From: Sulfitobacter litoralis
GTDB lineage: Bacteria > Pseudomonadota > Alphaproteobacteria > Rhodobacterales > Rhodobacteraceae
NCBI RefSeq assembly: GCF_900103185.1
Contig: NZ_FNJD01000003.1
Location: 62,001 to 126,000 of the forward strand
DNA length: 64,000 nt
Direction: 5' to 3'
The first letter of the stretch is position 1; each line of letters starts with the position of its first letter. This document shows, in pieces, positions 9,576 through 19,155 of this stretch. A model generated the notes under the pieces. The model saw only the letters and a list, made by a program, of their open reading frames with translations. It searched no databases and was not told where the DNA came from. Made by a program: the position numbers and the translations under genes.

Positions 9576-10727
9576 ATGACCTCGCCCACGACAAACCTAA
9601 GCACTGATCAGCTGTCGCAGTTCCGGCGAGCGCTGCCTTTTGCCCTGTCATTCGGGTTGATCCCGCTGGTCTGGATCTCGGCCACTGTTGGCGGGTGGAC
9701 GGTGATCCTGATGCCGGTGGTCACATGGTACCTGTTTTCGATCATCGACGCGATTGCGGGGCTGAACCTTGATAACGCCGATCCGGACGCGTCCGATGAC
9801 GATCTGTTCTGGTACCGCATGATTACAACCGCGTGGATGCCTGTACAGTTTCTCACGCTGTTCGGATTGCTCTGGTACGTGCCGCAGGCCGCGCATCTAT
9901 CCGGCTGGGAGAAGGCCGCGGTCTTCTTCGGGGTGGGCGTCATGACCGGCACCATCGGGATCAACTATGCCCACGAGCTGATGCACCAACGCAACAAGCG
10001 CGAACGGTTCTGGGCCGATGCCCTGCTGGCGATGGTCCTTTATTCGCACTTCCGGTCCGAACATCTGCTAGTACATCACCGCTATGTCGCCACCCCGCGG
10101 GATCCGGTGACCGCACGCTATAACGAAGGGTTCCACCGCTTTTACCCGCGCGTGCTGCGGCAATCGCTGGTGTCCAGCTTTCAGGCCGAAAAAGCGATGC
10201 TGGCACGCAAGGGCAAACCCTGGACCGACCTGAGCAACCCATTCTTCAAATACTGGGCGCTGCAAGCGGGCTGCCTGATCCTCGCCGTGGTCCTTGGCGG
10301 CTGGGTCGGGCTGGGCCTGTTCCTGCTGCAAGCGGGCGTGGCGATCTGGCAGCTCGAACTGGTGAACTACATCGAACACTACGGGCTGACGCGCAAACAT
10401 CTGGGCGAGGGCAAATACGAACATGTCCAGCCGCGCCATTCATGGAACGCGGCGCATATGGCGTCGAACTGGCTGCTGATCAATCTACAACGCCATTCGG
10501 ACCACCACTATAAACCGGACCGTCGGTTTCCCGTACTGCAAACCTATGGCGACGCGCAGGCACCGCAGCTGCCCTATGGCTACCCTATTATGACCATGGC
10601 CGCGATGATGCCCTGGATCTGGCGGCGCGTAATGAACCCGCGGGTGCGTGCATGGCGTCGGACCTACTACCCCGAGATTACGGAATGGGCCGACTATAAC
10701 GCGGGCAAGACCCCTTATCCGCGCTAA
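9576..10727 (+). CDS. alkB: Membrane-bound alkane 1-monooxygenase (AlkB-type diiron hydroxylase)
   Basis: A 383-residue integral membrane protein that would hydroxylate the terminal carbon of medium-chain alkanes using rubredoxin-supplied electrons. The full histidine set is visible: HELMH (133-137), EHLLVHH (162-168), NYIEHYG with H268, and LQRHSDHH with H307, H310 and H311. Several hydrophobic helices surround residues 20-60, 83-103, 112-130 and 230-262. No rubredoxin or rubredoxin reductase is encoded in this window, so partners must come from elsewhere. It stands alone between mutY and the convergent ccrM. The fatty-acid desaturase superfamily is related, but the NYIEHYG motif favours AlkB. 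Confidence 0.93.
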   Translation: MTSPTTNLSTDQLSQFRRALPFALSFGLIPLVWISATVGGWTVILMPVVTWYLFSIIDAIAGLNLDNADPDASDDDLFWYRMITTAWMPVQFLTLFGLLWYVPQAAHLSGWEKAAVFFGVGVMTGTIGINYAHELMHQRNKRERFWADALLAMVLYSHFRSEHLLVHHRYVATPRDPVTARYNEGFHRFYPRVLRQSLVSSFQAEKAMLARKGKPWTDLSNPFFKYWALQAGCLILAVVLGGWVGLGLFLLQAGVAIWQLELVNYIEHYGLTRKHLGEGKYEHVQPRHSWNAAHMASNWLLINLQRHSDHHYKPDRRFPVLQTYGDAQAPQLPYGYPIMTMAAMMPWIWRRVMNPRVRAWRRTYYPEITEWADYNAGKTPYPR

Positions 10728-10748
10728 CGCCCCTCGGTTTGAAACGAA

Positions 10749-10776
10749 AAAGACCCCGCCAATGAAAGGCGGGGCC
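10749..10776 (-). terminator. Intrinsic terminator of ccrM
   Basis: A 7-bp GC stem (10754-10760 with 10768-10774) and a 7-base loop are followed, reading on the minus strand, by a T-rich tract. The orientation fits ccrM, whose stop lies at 10869. The plus strand has no T-run after the stem, so it is not an obvious alkB terminator. Confidence 0.75.
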
Positions 10777-10868
10777 AAGGTGAGTGTCCTTATAGGCACG
10801 CCTTCTCATAAGGCGGCAAGGACACCGGCGGTGTTCGTATAAAGGGTGTAAATGGGGGGTGGAGAGGC

Positions 10869-12070
<1,202 letters not shown>

Positions 12071-12688
12071 TTATTTATCTTGATACAACATGTTGTGTAC
12101 CGGCTTGAACAAACGTCTATGGTGTGGGGTCACACCAATTTCCTGCAACGCTTCCATGTGCTTTTTTGACCCGTATCCCATGTTGGTTTCCCAACCATAT
12201 CCCGGGTGCTGTTGCGCCAATGACAACATGACACAATCTCGACATATTTTAGCCGCAATAGAGGCCGCAGAAATCGACTGCGACCGCGCGTCTCCCTTGA
12301 TCACGGTTTCGGCCGCTACCGTCAGATCACGCGGGATCATATTGCCGTCGATCAGTGCATAGTCCGCCGGCGTCTTCAGCCCCTCCAACGCGCGCACCAT
12401 CGCAAGGTGGCTCGCCCTCAGGATGTTCAGCTCTTCGATTTCCTCGACTGAGGCATGGGCGATGCTCACATCCGCGACCTGCAAAATCTGCTCATACAGG
12501 CGTTCTCGCGCCCGCTTGGTCAGCTTTTTTGAATCATTCAGCCCCTCGGGGATACGGTCTGGGTCCAGCACGACGGCAGCGGCCGTGACCGGCCCCGCCA
12601 GGGGCCCGCGCCCCACCTCGTCAACGCCAGCGACCCGCAGAAAGCCGCGCGCATGGGCGGCCCGTTCAAATTCAAAATCTGGTTTCAT
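12071..12688 (-). CDS. rnhB: Ribonuclease HII
   Basis: RNase HII cleaves the RNA strand of RNA/DNA hybrids and removes single misincorporated ribonucleotides. The 205-residue protein opens with the active-site motif AGVDEVGRGPLAGP, then NDSKKLTKRARE (about 54-65) and ALIDGN; the C-terminal part carries SAASIAAKICRD and HPGYGWETNMGYG, all typical. I chose ATG at 12688 because the protein then begins as family members do; an upstream alternative at 12733 would add 15 residues. It is co-directional with ccrM, 101 bases apart, a common alphaproteobacterial pairing. Confidence 0.95.
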   Translation of the reverse strand: MKPDFEFERAAHARGFLRVAGVDEVGRGPLAGPVTAAAVVLDPDRIPEGLNDSKKLTKRARERLYEQILQVADVSIAHASVEEIEELNILRASHLAMVRALEGLKTPADYALIDGNMIPRDLTVAAETVIKGDARSQSISAASIAAKICRDCVMLSLAQQHPGYGWETNMGYGSKKHMEALQEIGVTPHHRRLFKPVHNMLYQDK

Positions 12689-12798
12689 TGGGTGTGCAAA
12701 CCCCAACCCGCCGCAAAGCTCAAGCCCCGACACCGCGAATTATGACATTGCAAAGACCGCGGTGCCACAATCGGAAAAGATATCCACAGCCGATAAGA

Positions 12799-12828
12799 AA
12801 GGGAGGAATGCCCGAACATTCCTCCCTT
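12799..12828 (-). terminator. Intrinsic terminator after the secreted protein at 12876
   Basis: A perfect 12-bp inverted repeat (12799-12810 and 12817-12828) has a 6-base loop. On the minus strand it is followed by a T-rich CTTTCTTAT-like tract, so it should stop transcription coming from the gene at 12876-13454 before rnhB. Confidence 0.65.
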
Positions 12829-12875
12829 CCCCGATGAAGGACACCTAGATGCCCCCCGGTATTGACACGCGGAGA

Positions 12876-13454
12876 TTAACCGCGCGCCAAACTGTATCCC
12901 GCGCCACGCAGGCAGCGGGCGTCATACCCATAGCGGGTGCCGCGATGGGTCCGGATTTGCTGCGCACATTGCTGCGGCAAACGGTCGGCATGACGGAAAT
13001 TATTCTCGAGACAGTGGCGGCCGAACATCAGCACCTGACCGCGACGCGTATCGAAACTTTGGAAACATTGCTTCGGCAACAGCTTGGCATTGGCGTGCCT
13101 GTCGTACCGCTGGCGCTTGTACCCCTTTGGCAGCGGGCGCGGCTCTACATGGCGCTGCGCTTTGGGCGCGCGGTAGACCGGTACGTGTTCAGCCCGAGGG
13201 GGGCGTGGGGCCCGGTGCACCGTGTTTGGCGCGTGGCGATGCTTTGACACGTCCTGCCGCGCCCGTTCGTCATCGCGCTTGTTCTTGTCGTGAATGATTT
13301 TGCCGACAATGGCTACACCCAGCACCCCTACCGCGATCTTTGCCAGATCCCTATTGCGATCACCCGCGGCGGCTGGAACGGCGGTAAAAGCCGTGATTGC
13401 GACAGCTGCCGCTGCTATCGAGGCGATGAATTTCTGGTGCAATGTAAAGCGCAT
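12876..13454 (-). CDS. Secreted basic protein with tandem two-cysteine repeats, function unknown
   Basis: A 192-residue protein with a clear signal peptide (hydrophobic segment 9-28, AAA-GD cleavage near 30). A second hydrophobic stretch at 38-51 is followed by a highly basic, proline- and histidine-rich linker (52-120). The C-terminal part carries two related 24-residue units at 126-149 and 159-182, each with LPxQC at the start and CL at the end, 10 of 24 positions identical, suggesting one disulfide per unit. I do not recognise the family name. It is divergent from the small secreted gene at 13636 and ends at a strong terminator. The opposite-strand open frame at 12849-13247 is treated as a shadow. 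Confidence 0.75.
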   Translation of the reverse strand: MRFTLHQKFIASIAAAAVAITAFTAVPAAAGDRNRDLAKIAVGVLGVAIVGKIIHDKNKRDDERARQDVSKHRHAPNTVHRAPRPPRAEHVPVYRAPKAQRHVEPRPLPKGYKRQRYDRHANAKLLPKQCFQSFDTRRGQVLMFGRHCLENNFRHADRLPQQCAQQIRTHRGTRYGYDARCLRGAGYSLARG

Positions 13455-13635
13455 TGTCTGATCCTTTCGGTTAAGGGCACCATGGGAAGCACCCCATGCA
13501 AAGCCATCAAGAGCGAGGCCGTGTGATCAAAATGGGCAACCCCCCTCAGACAGGCAATAACACCCCGCTGTTATCTGATATCAAGCCCCCCAGCCCCAAT
13601 GGATATTGAATATCCGCCCGGATAAGCGCAGTCTT

Positions 13636-13935
13636 ATGTACATGAAACACATCCTCCTTTCCCTGGCCGCGGCGGGGCTGCTCGCCCTCTCCGCTCCCTC
13701 TGCCCAAGCGGCAGAATGTTTTGCCGATTATAAGGCCAAGCAGGAAAACCCCTTGCGCCTGCATTATGGTGTGGCGCAAGTATCTGGTGACTGCAGCCGT
13801 GCCACGGCACAGTCACAACTGACCAAACGCTTGGCCGCACAGGGCTGGACGCTGCTGACGGTGGTTTCTGTCTTTGGCGAAGATGGGCTTAACCAAAGGA
13901 AAGAGAGTGCCGGAAAAAACTTCCTCCGCTTCTGA
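13636..13935 (+). CDS. Small secreted protein, function unknown
   Basis: A 99-residue product with a typical signal peptide: basic MYMKH, a Leu/Ala core, then SAQA-AE cleavage around residues 24-26. The mature part is about 74 residues with two cysteines (in AECFADY and GDCSRA) that may form a disulfide. ATG 13636 or 13642 are both possible. Its last 29 bases overlap the start of the membrane protein at 13907, so the two are likely co-expressed. I do not recognise a named domain. Confidence 0.65.
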   Translation: MYMKHILLSLAAAGLLALSAPSAQAAECFADYKAKQENPLRLHYGVAQVSGDCSRATAQSQLTKRLAAQGWTLLTVVSVFGEDGLNQRKESAGKNFLRF

Positions 13936-14611
13936 GATGCGCCGCACGGGCGGACGTTTTGTCGGCGGTGGTATCGCGGCCGTCGTGGCGATCATTCTGA
14001 TCGGCGCGGGGCTTTTGCTGTGGGCGCTGCCCGACGCCAATGCCTTTAACGCACAGGTCGAACGGATCTTTGTCGAAAACGACGATCTGACCGCACAGGC
14101 TGAAATCAAGCTGCTTGAAATCCTCGCGCAATCGGGCACCGCTTTCTCTGAAACTCTGTCGAGCTACCGGATCGTGATCATCGTGCTGCTGGTCTTTGCC
14201 ACCGCAATGCTGGTCGCGGCGCTGGTTTTTCTGATCATGCTTGTGGGCTTCAATCGCCGCATGGCGCAGATCGAACGGGTCGGGATTCAGGTGAACTCTC
14301 TGCTGATCAGCCGCGAAGAGAACACCGTCTACCTTAATAACCTCGGTTTCAAACTGACCGCCGCCGCAATGGAGACGATGTCGGTACTCGCCGAAGCCCG
14401 TATGGATGACGACGTCCTGTCCGGCTCTGAAATCGAAGGCGTCATTTCCGGCCGGACCGCCGCTGACTGCGACGAAGCGGCGGGGGCCACGCGCATCAAA
14501 CGTTTGCGCGACACATTAGGCAACCAGATCGTGTCTGAACTGCTGGTCAAGAATATCGCGCGGCGCGGCTACATGCTGGCCATCGACAAGGACGTGATCA
14601 AGGTCATCTGA
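13907..14611 (+). CDS. Two-helix membrane protein with C-terminal OmpR-like winged-helix domain
   Basis: A 234-residue protein from GTG 13907, chosen because AAAGGA sits 6 bases upstream; earlier in-frame ATG 13883 and TTG 13874 lack this. Transmembrane helices at about 21-41 and 88-113 flank a 46-residue predicted periplasmic loop, leaving residues 114-234 in the cytoplasm. The last 95 residues follow the OmpR/PhoB winged-helix pattern: LT...VLAEA..DDDVLS at 150-172, RIKRLRDTLG at 196-205 where the recognition helix falls, and ARRGYML at 218-224 in place of the wing RGxGY. DNA binding is inference from this pattern. A signal-sensing role with the overlapping secreted gene is a possibility only. 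Confidence 0.72.
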   Translation: MPEKTSSASEMRRTGGRFVGGGIAAVVAIILIGAGLLLWALPDANAFNAQVERIFVENDDLTAQAEIKLLEILAQSGTAFSETLSSYRIVIIVLLVFATAMLVAALVFLIMLVGFNRRMAQIERVGIQVNSLLISREENTVYLNNLGFKLTAAAMETMSVLAEARMDDDVLSGSEIEGVISGRTAADCDEAAGATRIKRLRDTLGNQIVSELLVKNIARRGYMLAIDKDVIKVI

Positions 14612-14659
14612 CCTCTTCATTTTGCCCTGTAAACTCCGGGGGAGGCGCGCCCGCGCGAC

Positions 14660-14674
14660 GGGGGCAGCGCCCCC
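14660..14674. repeat. GC-rich perfect hairpin in intergenic gap
   Basis: A 6-bp all-GC stem with a 3-base loop lies inside an unusually GC-rich stretch (about 14638-14676) between two genes. No T-run follows on either strand, so it is not a classic intrinsic terminator. Short GC-rich palindromes of this kind are common between rhodobacterial genes. Confidence 0.4.
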
Positions 14675-14735
14675 TCTGGACACTTCGCAATGCTTGACCC
14701 TAGGGTACGCTGAAACAGCACCAAGGATCATGCCC

Positions 14736-15512
14736 ATGCCAGCCCCCTTCAACGCATTCAAACAGGCTTTGAAACAAGGAGATACCGTCTTTGGCTGCTG
14801 GCTGGGGCTTGCGGATAGCTATAGCGCTGAACTGATGGGGACCGCCGGTTTTGACTGGCTGGTCATCGATGGCGAACACGCCCCCAACGATCTGCGCTCT
14901 ATTCTGGCGCAGCTGCAAGTGCTTGAAGCATCAGACAGCCATCCGGTTGTGCGCGTCCCCGTGGGCGAGACTCACCTGATCAAACAGATGCTTGATGCCG
15001 GGGCGCAGACCTTGCTGGTGCCAATGGTCGACAATGTCGATCAGGCCCGCCAGCTTGTGCGCGATGTCACCTATCCGCCCCACGGCGACCGCGGTGTCGG
15101 CTATGCGCTGACCCGTGCAGCACGATTTTCGCAGATCGCGGATTATGGCACCACGGCGGACGATGAAATTTGTCTGCTGGTGCAGGTTGAAAGCGTTAAA
15201 GGGCTGGAGAACCTCGACGATATTCTGGAAGTTGACGGGATCGACGGGGTGTTCATCGGGCCCGCGGATCTGGCGGCGGATATGGGGTACATGGGCAATG
15301 CGCTCCACCCCGAAGTGCAAGACGCGATCATGACCGCGCTGCACAAGATCCACGCAGCGGGTAAAGCGCCGGGCATCCTGTCGACCCACGACGACATGAC
15401 CCGCGACGCGCTTGAAGCAGGGGCGCAGTTTGTTGCGGTCGGGGCGGATGTTTTGCTGCTCAGCCACGCGGCGCAGGCGCTTGCAGGCAAATGGCGTGAT
15501 ACCCTGAAATGA
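14736..15512 (+). CDS. HpcH/HpaI family class II aldolase
   Basis: A 258-residue metal-dependent aldolase of the HpaI/GarL family, cleaving 4-hydroxy-2-oxo acids to pyruvate plus an aldehyde. Motifs include FDWLVIDGEHAPNDL (catalytic His and metal region), VPMVDN, and GIDGVFIGPADLAADMG with the metal-site aspartate; Q and E of LVQVESVKG also match. I chose ATG 14736, with AAGGA 8 bases upstream, over the ATG two codons earlier. The stop overlaps the start of the MFS transporter (ATGA), which may bring in the substrate. The natural substrate (4-hydroxy-2-oxoheptanedioate, dehydro-deoxyglucarate or other) cannot be told from sequence. Confidence 0.92.
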   Translation: MPAPFNAFKQALKQGDTVFGCWLGLADSYSAELMGTAGFDWLVIDGEHAPNDLRSILAQLQVLEASDSHPVVRVPVGETHLIKQMLDAGAQTLLVPMVDNVDQARQLVRDVTYPPHGDRGVGYALTRAARFSQIADYGTTADDEICLLVQVESVKGLENLDDILEVDGIDGVFIGPADLAADMGYMGNALHPEVQDAIMTALHKIHAAGKAPGILSTHDDMTRDALEAGAQFVAVGADVLLLSHAAQALAGKWRDTLK

Positions 15513-16684
15513 TGCGCGGGGTAGCTTTGTTGGGGTTGGGCTATGTGCTCAGCCAGTTTTTCCGCGCCTTTCTGGCCGTGCTCAGCCCCTCTTTGCGGGT
15601 CGATCTGGGGGCCACACCCGAAGACCTCGCCTTTGCGTCGGGGCTGTGGTTCTTTTCCTTTGCGGCCATGCAACTGCCCGTTGGTTGGGCGCTGGATACA
15701 GTCGGGCCACGGCGCACGGCGGCCAGCCTGCTGCTGATTGGCGGTGGCGGCGGGGCTGCGCTTTTTGCGGTGGCGACGCAGCCGCTGCATATCAATCTGG
15801 CAATGGTGTTGATCGGGATCGGTTGCGCGCCGGTGCTGATGGGGGCCTACTATATCTTCGCGCGTGAATTTGCGCCAAGCCGCTTTGTTGTGCTGGCCTC
15901 TGTCATGGTCGGCATTGGCACATTCGGGAACCTCGTCGCGTCCTATCCAATGGCCATTGCGGCTGAAACGATCGGATGGCGCGCGTCGCTGTGGGGGCTT
16001 TGCGCCATCACGACGCTCACGGCGATTGGCATCTGGTGTGTCGTACGCGACCCCGCCACCCCCGAAGGCGAACAACGCGGCAGCCTGCTTGGCGTCTTTA
16101 AGATCAAAGCATTGTGGTTCATTTTCCCCATCATGAGCGTCAGCTACGCCCAGGTCGGCGCGTTGCGCGGGCTTTGGATCGGCCCCTACTTCGAGGACGT
16201 CTTTGGCGCGAACGCCCATCAAATCGGGTGGGCAACCCTGTTGATGGGGATCGCCATGGTCGCAGGCAGCCTCGCCTACGGCCCACTGGACCGCTTTGTT
16301 GGCAGCACAAAGTGGGTGATCATCGGGGGCACTGCGCTTAACCTTCTCGCGCTGATCGCACTTGTGATGTTCCCCGACAGTGGCATCATCCTTGCCACAG
16401 CCTTGATGGCGGCGATCGGTCTTTTTGGCGCGACATATGCAGTGATCATCGCGCATGGGCGCAGCTTTATGCCACCGCAGCTCATCGGGCGCGGCATGAC
16501 CCTGCTGAACCTGTGCAGCATCGGAGGCGTCGGCGTGGCGCAGTTTCTGTCGGGCCGCGTCTATGCAGTCAGCCAGCCCGCTGTCACGGCTCAGGCCCCT
16601 TATGTGCTGATATTTACCCTGTTTGCCGCGCTCATGGCGGCAGGTCTGTTCGTCTATCTGTTTTCGCGTGACGCAGGTGAATAG
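15509..16684 (+). CDS. MFS transporter
   Basis: A 391-residue major facilitator superfamily protein with about 12 hydrophobic segments. The N-terminal half shows the family loop 2-3 region (LPVGWALDTVGPRRT, about residues 56-70). It is coupled to the aldolase gene by a 4-base overlap, so uptake of an organic acid used by the aldolase is a reasonable guess, not shown. It is followed by a 76-base gap and asd. Confidence 0.88.
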   Translation: MMRGVALLGLGYVLSQFFRAFLAVLSPSLRVDLGATPEDLAFASGLWFFSFAAMQLPVGWALDTVGPRRTAASLLLIGGGGGAALFAVATQPLHINLAMVLIGIGCAPVLMGAYYIFAREFAPSRFVVLASVMVGIGTFGNLVASYPMAIAAETIGWRASLWGLCAITTLTAIGIWCVVRDPATPEGEQRGSLLGVFKIKALWFIFPIMSVSYAQVGALRGLWIGPYFEDVFGANAHQIGWATLLMGIAMVAGSLAYGPLDRFVGSTKWVIIGGTALNLLALIALVMFPDSGIILATALMAAIGLFGATYAVIIAHGRSFMPPQLIGRGMTLLNLCSIGGVGVAQFLSGRVYAVSQPAVTAQAPYVLIFTLFAALMAAGLFVYLFSRDAGE

Positions 16685-16760
16685 GACACGACCCCTTCCC
16701 CCGCGCCCCCAGGCGGTATAAGAGGCCCGCACCATCACATTTTAGTATTGGAGTTTTAAG

Positions 16761-17783
16761 ATGGGTTATCGCGTCGTCATCGCGGGTGCCACAGGCAATG
16801 TGGGCCGTGAAATGCTGAACATTCTGGCCGAGCGCCACTTCCCTGTAGATGAAATCGTGGCTCTTGCTTCGCGCAAGTCTATGGGATCCGAAGTCAGCTT
16901 TGGCGATAAGACACTCAAGACGAAAGACTTGGATACGTTCGACTTTACGGGCTGGGATATGGCGCTGTTTGCCGTCGGGTCAGAGGCGACAAAGAAATAC
17001 GCGCCCAAGGCTGCCAAGGCCGGTTGTGTCGTGATCGATAACTCTTCGCTGTACCGCTACGATCCGGATATCCCGTTGATCGTACCAGAGGTGAACGCCC
17101 ACGCGATCCACGATTACGCCAAGAAAAATATCATCGCGAACCCGAACTGCTCGACCGCGCAGATGGTTGTCGCGCTTAAGCCGCTGCACGACCGCGCCAC
17201 GATCAAACGTGTTGTCGTGTCGACCTACCAGTCGGTGTCCGGTTCGGGCAAAGACGGGATGGACGAGCTGTGGGACCAGACCAAGTCGATCTACAACCCC
17301 ACCGACAGCAAGCCGCCGCGCAAGTTCACCAAGCAGATCGCCTTTAACGTGATCCCGCATATCGACGTCTTTATGGACAGCGGCGACACGAAAGAAGAGT
17401 GGAAGATGATGGTAGAGACGAAGAAAATCGTCGATCCCAAAATCAAGGTCACAGCGACCTGCGTGCGCGTCCCCGTCTTTGTTGGCCACGCCGAATCGAT
17501 CAACATCGAGTTCGAAGATCATCTGGACGAGAACGAGGCCCGCGACATCCTACGTGAAGCGCCGGGCGTTATGGTTATCGACAAGCGGGAAGACGGCGGA
17601 TACGTGACCCCCGTCGAATGTGCCGGTGATTTCGCGACCTTCATCAGCCGCATCCGTCAGGACAGTACGATCGATAACGGTCTGAACCTGTGGTGCGTCA
17701 GCGACAACCTGCGCAAGGGTGCCGCGCTGAACGCCGTGCAGATCGCTGAACTGCTGGGCCGCGAAGTGCTGAAAAAAGGCTAA
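16761..17783 (+). CDS. asd: Aspartate-semialdehyde dehydrogenase
   Basis: Asd reduces aspartyl phosphate to aspartate semialdehyde, the branch point to lysine/diaminopimelate, threonine and methionine. The 340 residues include the NADP-binding GATGNVGREML at 9-19, catalytic Cys130 in NPNCSTAQM, and the SVSGSGKDGMDEL segment near residue 160. Catalytic His lies in the C-terminal CVRVPVFVGHAE segment. The ATG has GGAG about 9 bases upstream, and a strong terminator follows the stop, so asd may be a single-gene unit. Confidence 0.97.
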   Translation: MGYRVVIAGATGNVGREMLNILAERHFPVDEIVALASRKSMGSEVSFGDKTLKTKDLDTFDFTGWDMALFAVGSEATKKYAPKAAKAGCVVIDNSSLYRYDPDIPLIVPEVNAHAIHDYAKKNIIANPNCSTAQMVVALKPLHDRATIKRVVVSTYQSVSGSGKDGMDELWDQTKSIYNPTDSKPPRKFTKQIAFNVIPHIDVFMDSGDTKEEWKMMVETKKIVDPKIKVTATCVRVPVFVGHAESINIEFEDHLDENEARDILREAPGVMVIDKREDGGYVTPVECAGDFATFISRIRQDSTIDNGLNLWCVSDNLRKGAALNAVQIAELLGREVLKKG

Positions 17784-17804
17784 GCCCCCTACCCTGAATT
17801 GAAC

Positions 17805-17834
17805 AAAGGCCAGTGCGATGCGCTGGCCTTTTTT
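17805..17834 (+). terminator. Intrinsic terminator of asd
   Basis: A 12-bp stem with one G-T wobble (17805-17816 with 17820-17831) and a 3-base loop runs straight into six T residues at 17829-17834. It lies 22 bases after the asd stop codon. Confidence 0.88.
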
Positions 17835-17864
17835 ATATCCGACTGCCGGCGGGCTACCTTTGGA

Positions 17865-18464
17865 TCATGCAGCGTTTTGCCCGTCTGGCACGGTCGCAAA
17901 ATCAAACCACAGTTTTTGTTGCCGGTACCCACCTTTGATCAGATGCCCGTGACCCAGCACTTCGGGGAAATCCTCTGCCCAGTCACGGTAGCGATCATTT
18001 GTAACCACGACGGCCCCCATCTCGCGCGCAGCGGTCAGGATATACGGATCCGCCGGAGAGCCGCGCGGAACGACCATCACCTGATCCACCGGCAGCTCGA
18101 GCATCGCCGCAAGCGCCGCATCGTCCTTATAGGCATTCGTCAGCAGGTACCCTGCGTTTGCATCGAACACCACGCCCGTCTTGAAACCAAGCTGCGTCAG
18201 GGTGCGGACCACATCCTGCACTGGCGCGATCGACGGCGTGCCGCCCGACCAGTACATGACGTTTGACCCGTCGATCACCACCGCCCCGCGGGCGCTGCGT
18301 CGGGACTGACCCGCCAACCAAACCCGCGCTTCGCGCAGCAGCAGGATCGCGCTGGCGACGGCGCTCGGCCCCGCCAGCAAGACAAGATCCCCCCAGACGG
18401 GCTGGGAGGTCGCGATAACCGTGCCAATGATCGACACCAACAGTAAAAGCGCAGGAACAATCAC
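17865..18464 (-). CDS. Membrane-anchored NYN/PIN-like ribonuclease (Zc3h12a-type RNase domain)
   Basis: A 199-residue protein. Residues 2-18 and 25-43 form two hydrophobic helices; a basic linker (RSARR type) leads to a PIN-like nuclease fold from residue 60. Acidic active-site candidates are D65 in VVIDGSNVMYW, D101 in VVFDANAG, D114-D115 and N156-D157 in VTNDRYRDW, the pattern of the Zc3h12a-like/NYN family. These are metal-dependent endoribonucleases in better-studied members. Membrane tethering would place the nuclease on the cytoplasmic face. It is convergent with asd and separated from it by the terminator. RNase activity is family inference. Confidence 0.75.
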   Translation of the reverse strand: MIVPALLLLVSIIGTVIATSQPVWGDLVLLAGPSAVASAILLLREARVWLAGQSRRSARGAVVIDGSNVMYWSGGTPSIAPVQDVVRTLTQLGFKTGVVFDANAGYLLTNAYKDDAALAAMLELPVDQVMVVPRGSPADPYILTAAREMGAVVVTNDRYRDWAEDFPEVLGHGHLIKGGYRQQKLWFDFATVPDGQNAA

Positions 18465-18504
18465 GCGTCAGCGCCGCCAAAACCGCGCTGGACTTGCTGG
18501 TCCA

Positions 18505-19155
18505 TTATACTGGCCGGAACATCTCTTTGTCGGCGCTATAGCATTCCAGCCCGCCTTCGCCGATGTTGTGCCACAGGCCGTGCAATGTCAGTTCGCCCGC
18601 TTTGACTTGCTCGGCCACAAAGGGGAACGTCATCAGGTTCTCAAGCGACGTCATTACAGCGTGCTTCTCAAGCTGGCGTGCCTGCTCTTTCGGGTCTTCG
18701 ATATCCGCGACAACTTCGTATTTCGGGCGCAGGATATCCATCCAACGTCCGACAAAGCTGTCTTTGGCGTCCAGTTCCGGCGCATTGCCCTGACACATGT
18801 CTAGACATCCTTGAACACCGCCACAGCTGGAATGGCCAAGCACGATTACATGCGCGACTTTCAACGCCTGAACCGCATATTCGACCGCCGCGGAGGTCCC
18901 GTGCTGCTGCCCATCGGGCTGATAAGGTGGCACCAAGTTGGCGATATTACGGTGAATAAAAAATTCACCCTGATCTGCGCCAAAGATTGACGTCACATGA
19001 ACTCGGCTGTCGCAGCATGAAATGATCATCGCGCGGGGATGCTGCCCATCGCTGGCCAACCGTCGGTACCACGACTCGTTTTCAGCGTAACTGGTTGCTT
19101 TCCAACCGTGATAGCGCTGAACCAGGTAATTCGGGAGCGGTTTCGCCATATCCAT
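18505..19155 (-). CDS. Beta-class carbonic anhydrase
   Basis: A 216-residue enzyme interconverting CO2 and bicarbonate. Zinc ligands are visible: Cys47 in CCDSRV (with the Asp49-Arg51 dyad), His108 and Cys111 in GHSSCGG. I set the start at ATG 19155, preceded by AAGGCGAG about 7 bases upstream; the frame stays open far upstream to 19797 but that part overlaps two plus-strand genes and lacks family similarity. It is divergent from the gene at 19305. Confidence 0.95.
   Translation of the reverse strand: MDMAKPLPNYLVQRYHGWKATSYAENESWYRRLASDGQHPRAMIISCCDSRVHVTSIFGADQGEFFIHRNIANLVPPYQPDGQQHGTSAAVEYAVQALKVAHVIVLGHSSCGGVQGCLDMCQGNAPELDAKDSFVGRWMDILRPKYEVVADIEDPKEQARQLEKHAVMTSLENLMTFPFVAEQVKAGELTLHGLWHNIGEGGLECYSADKEMFRPV

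Noticed and set aside
15143..16738. 531-residue minus-strand open frame over the aldolase and MFS genes
   Set aside because: Composition is low-complexity His/Arg/Gln-rich, and the plus-strand genes carry clear family motifs.
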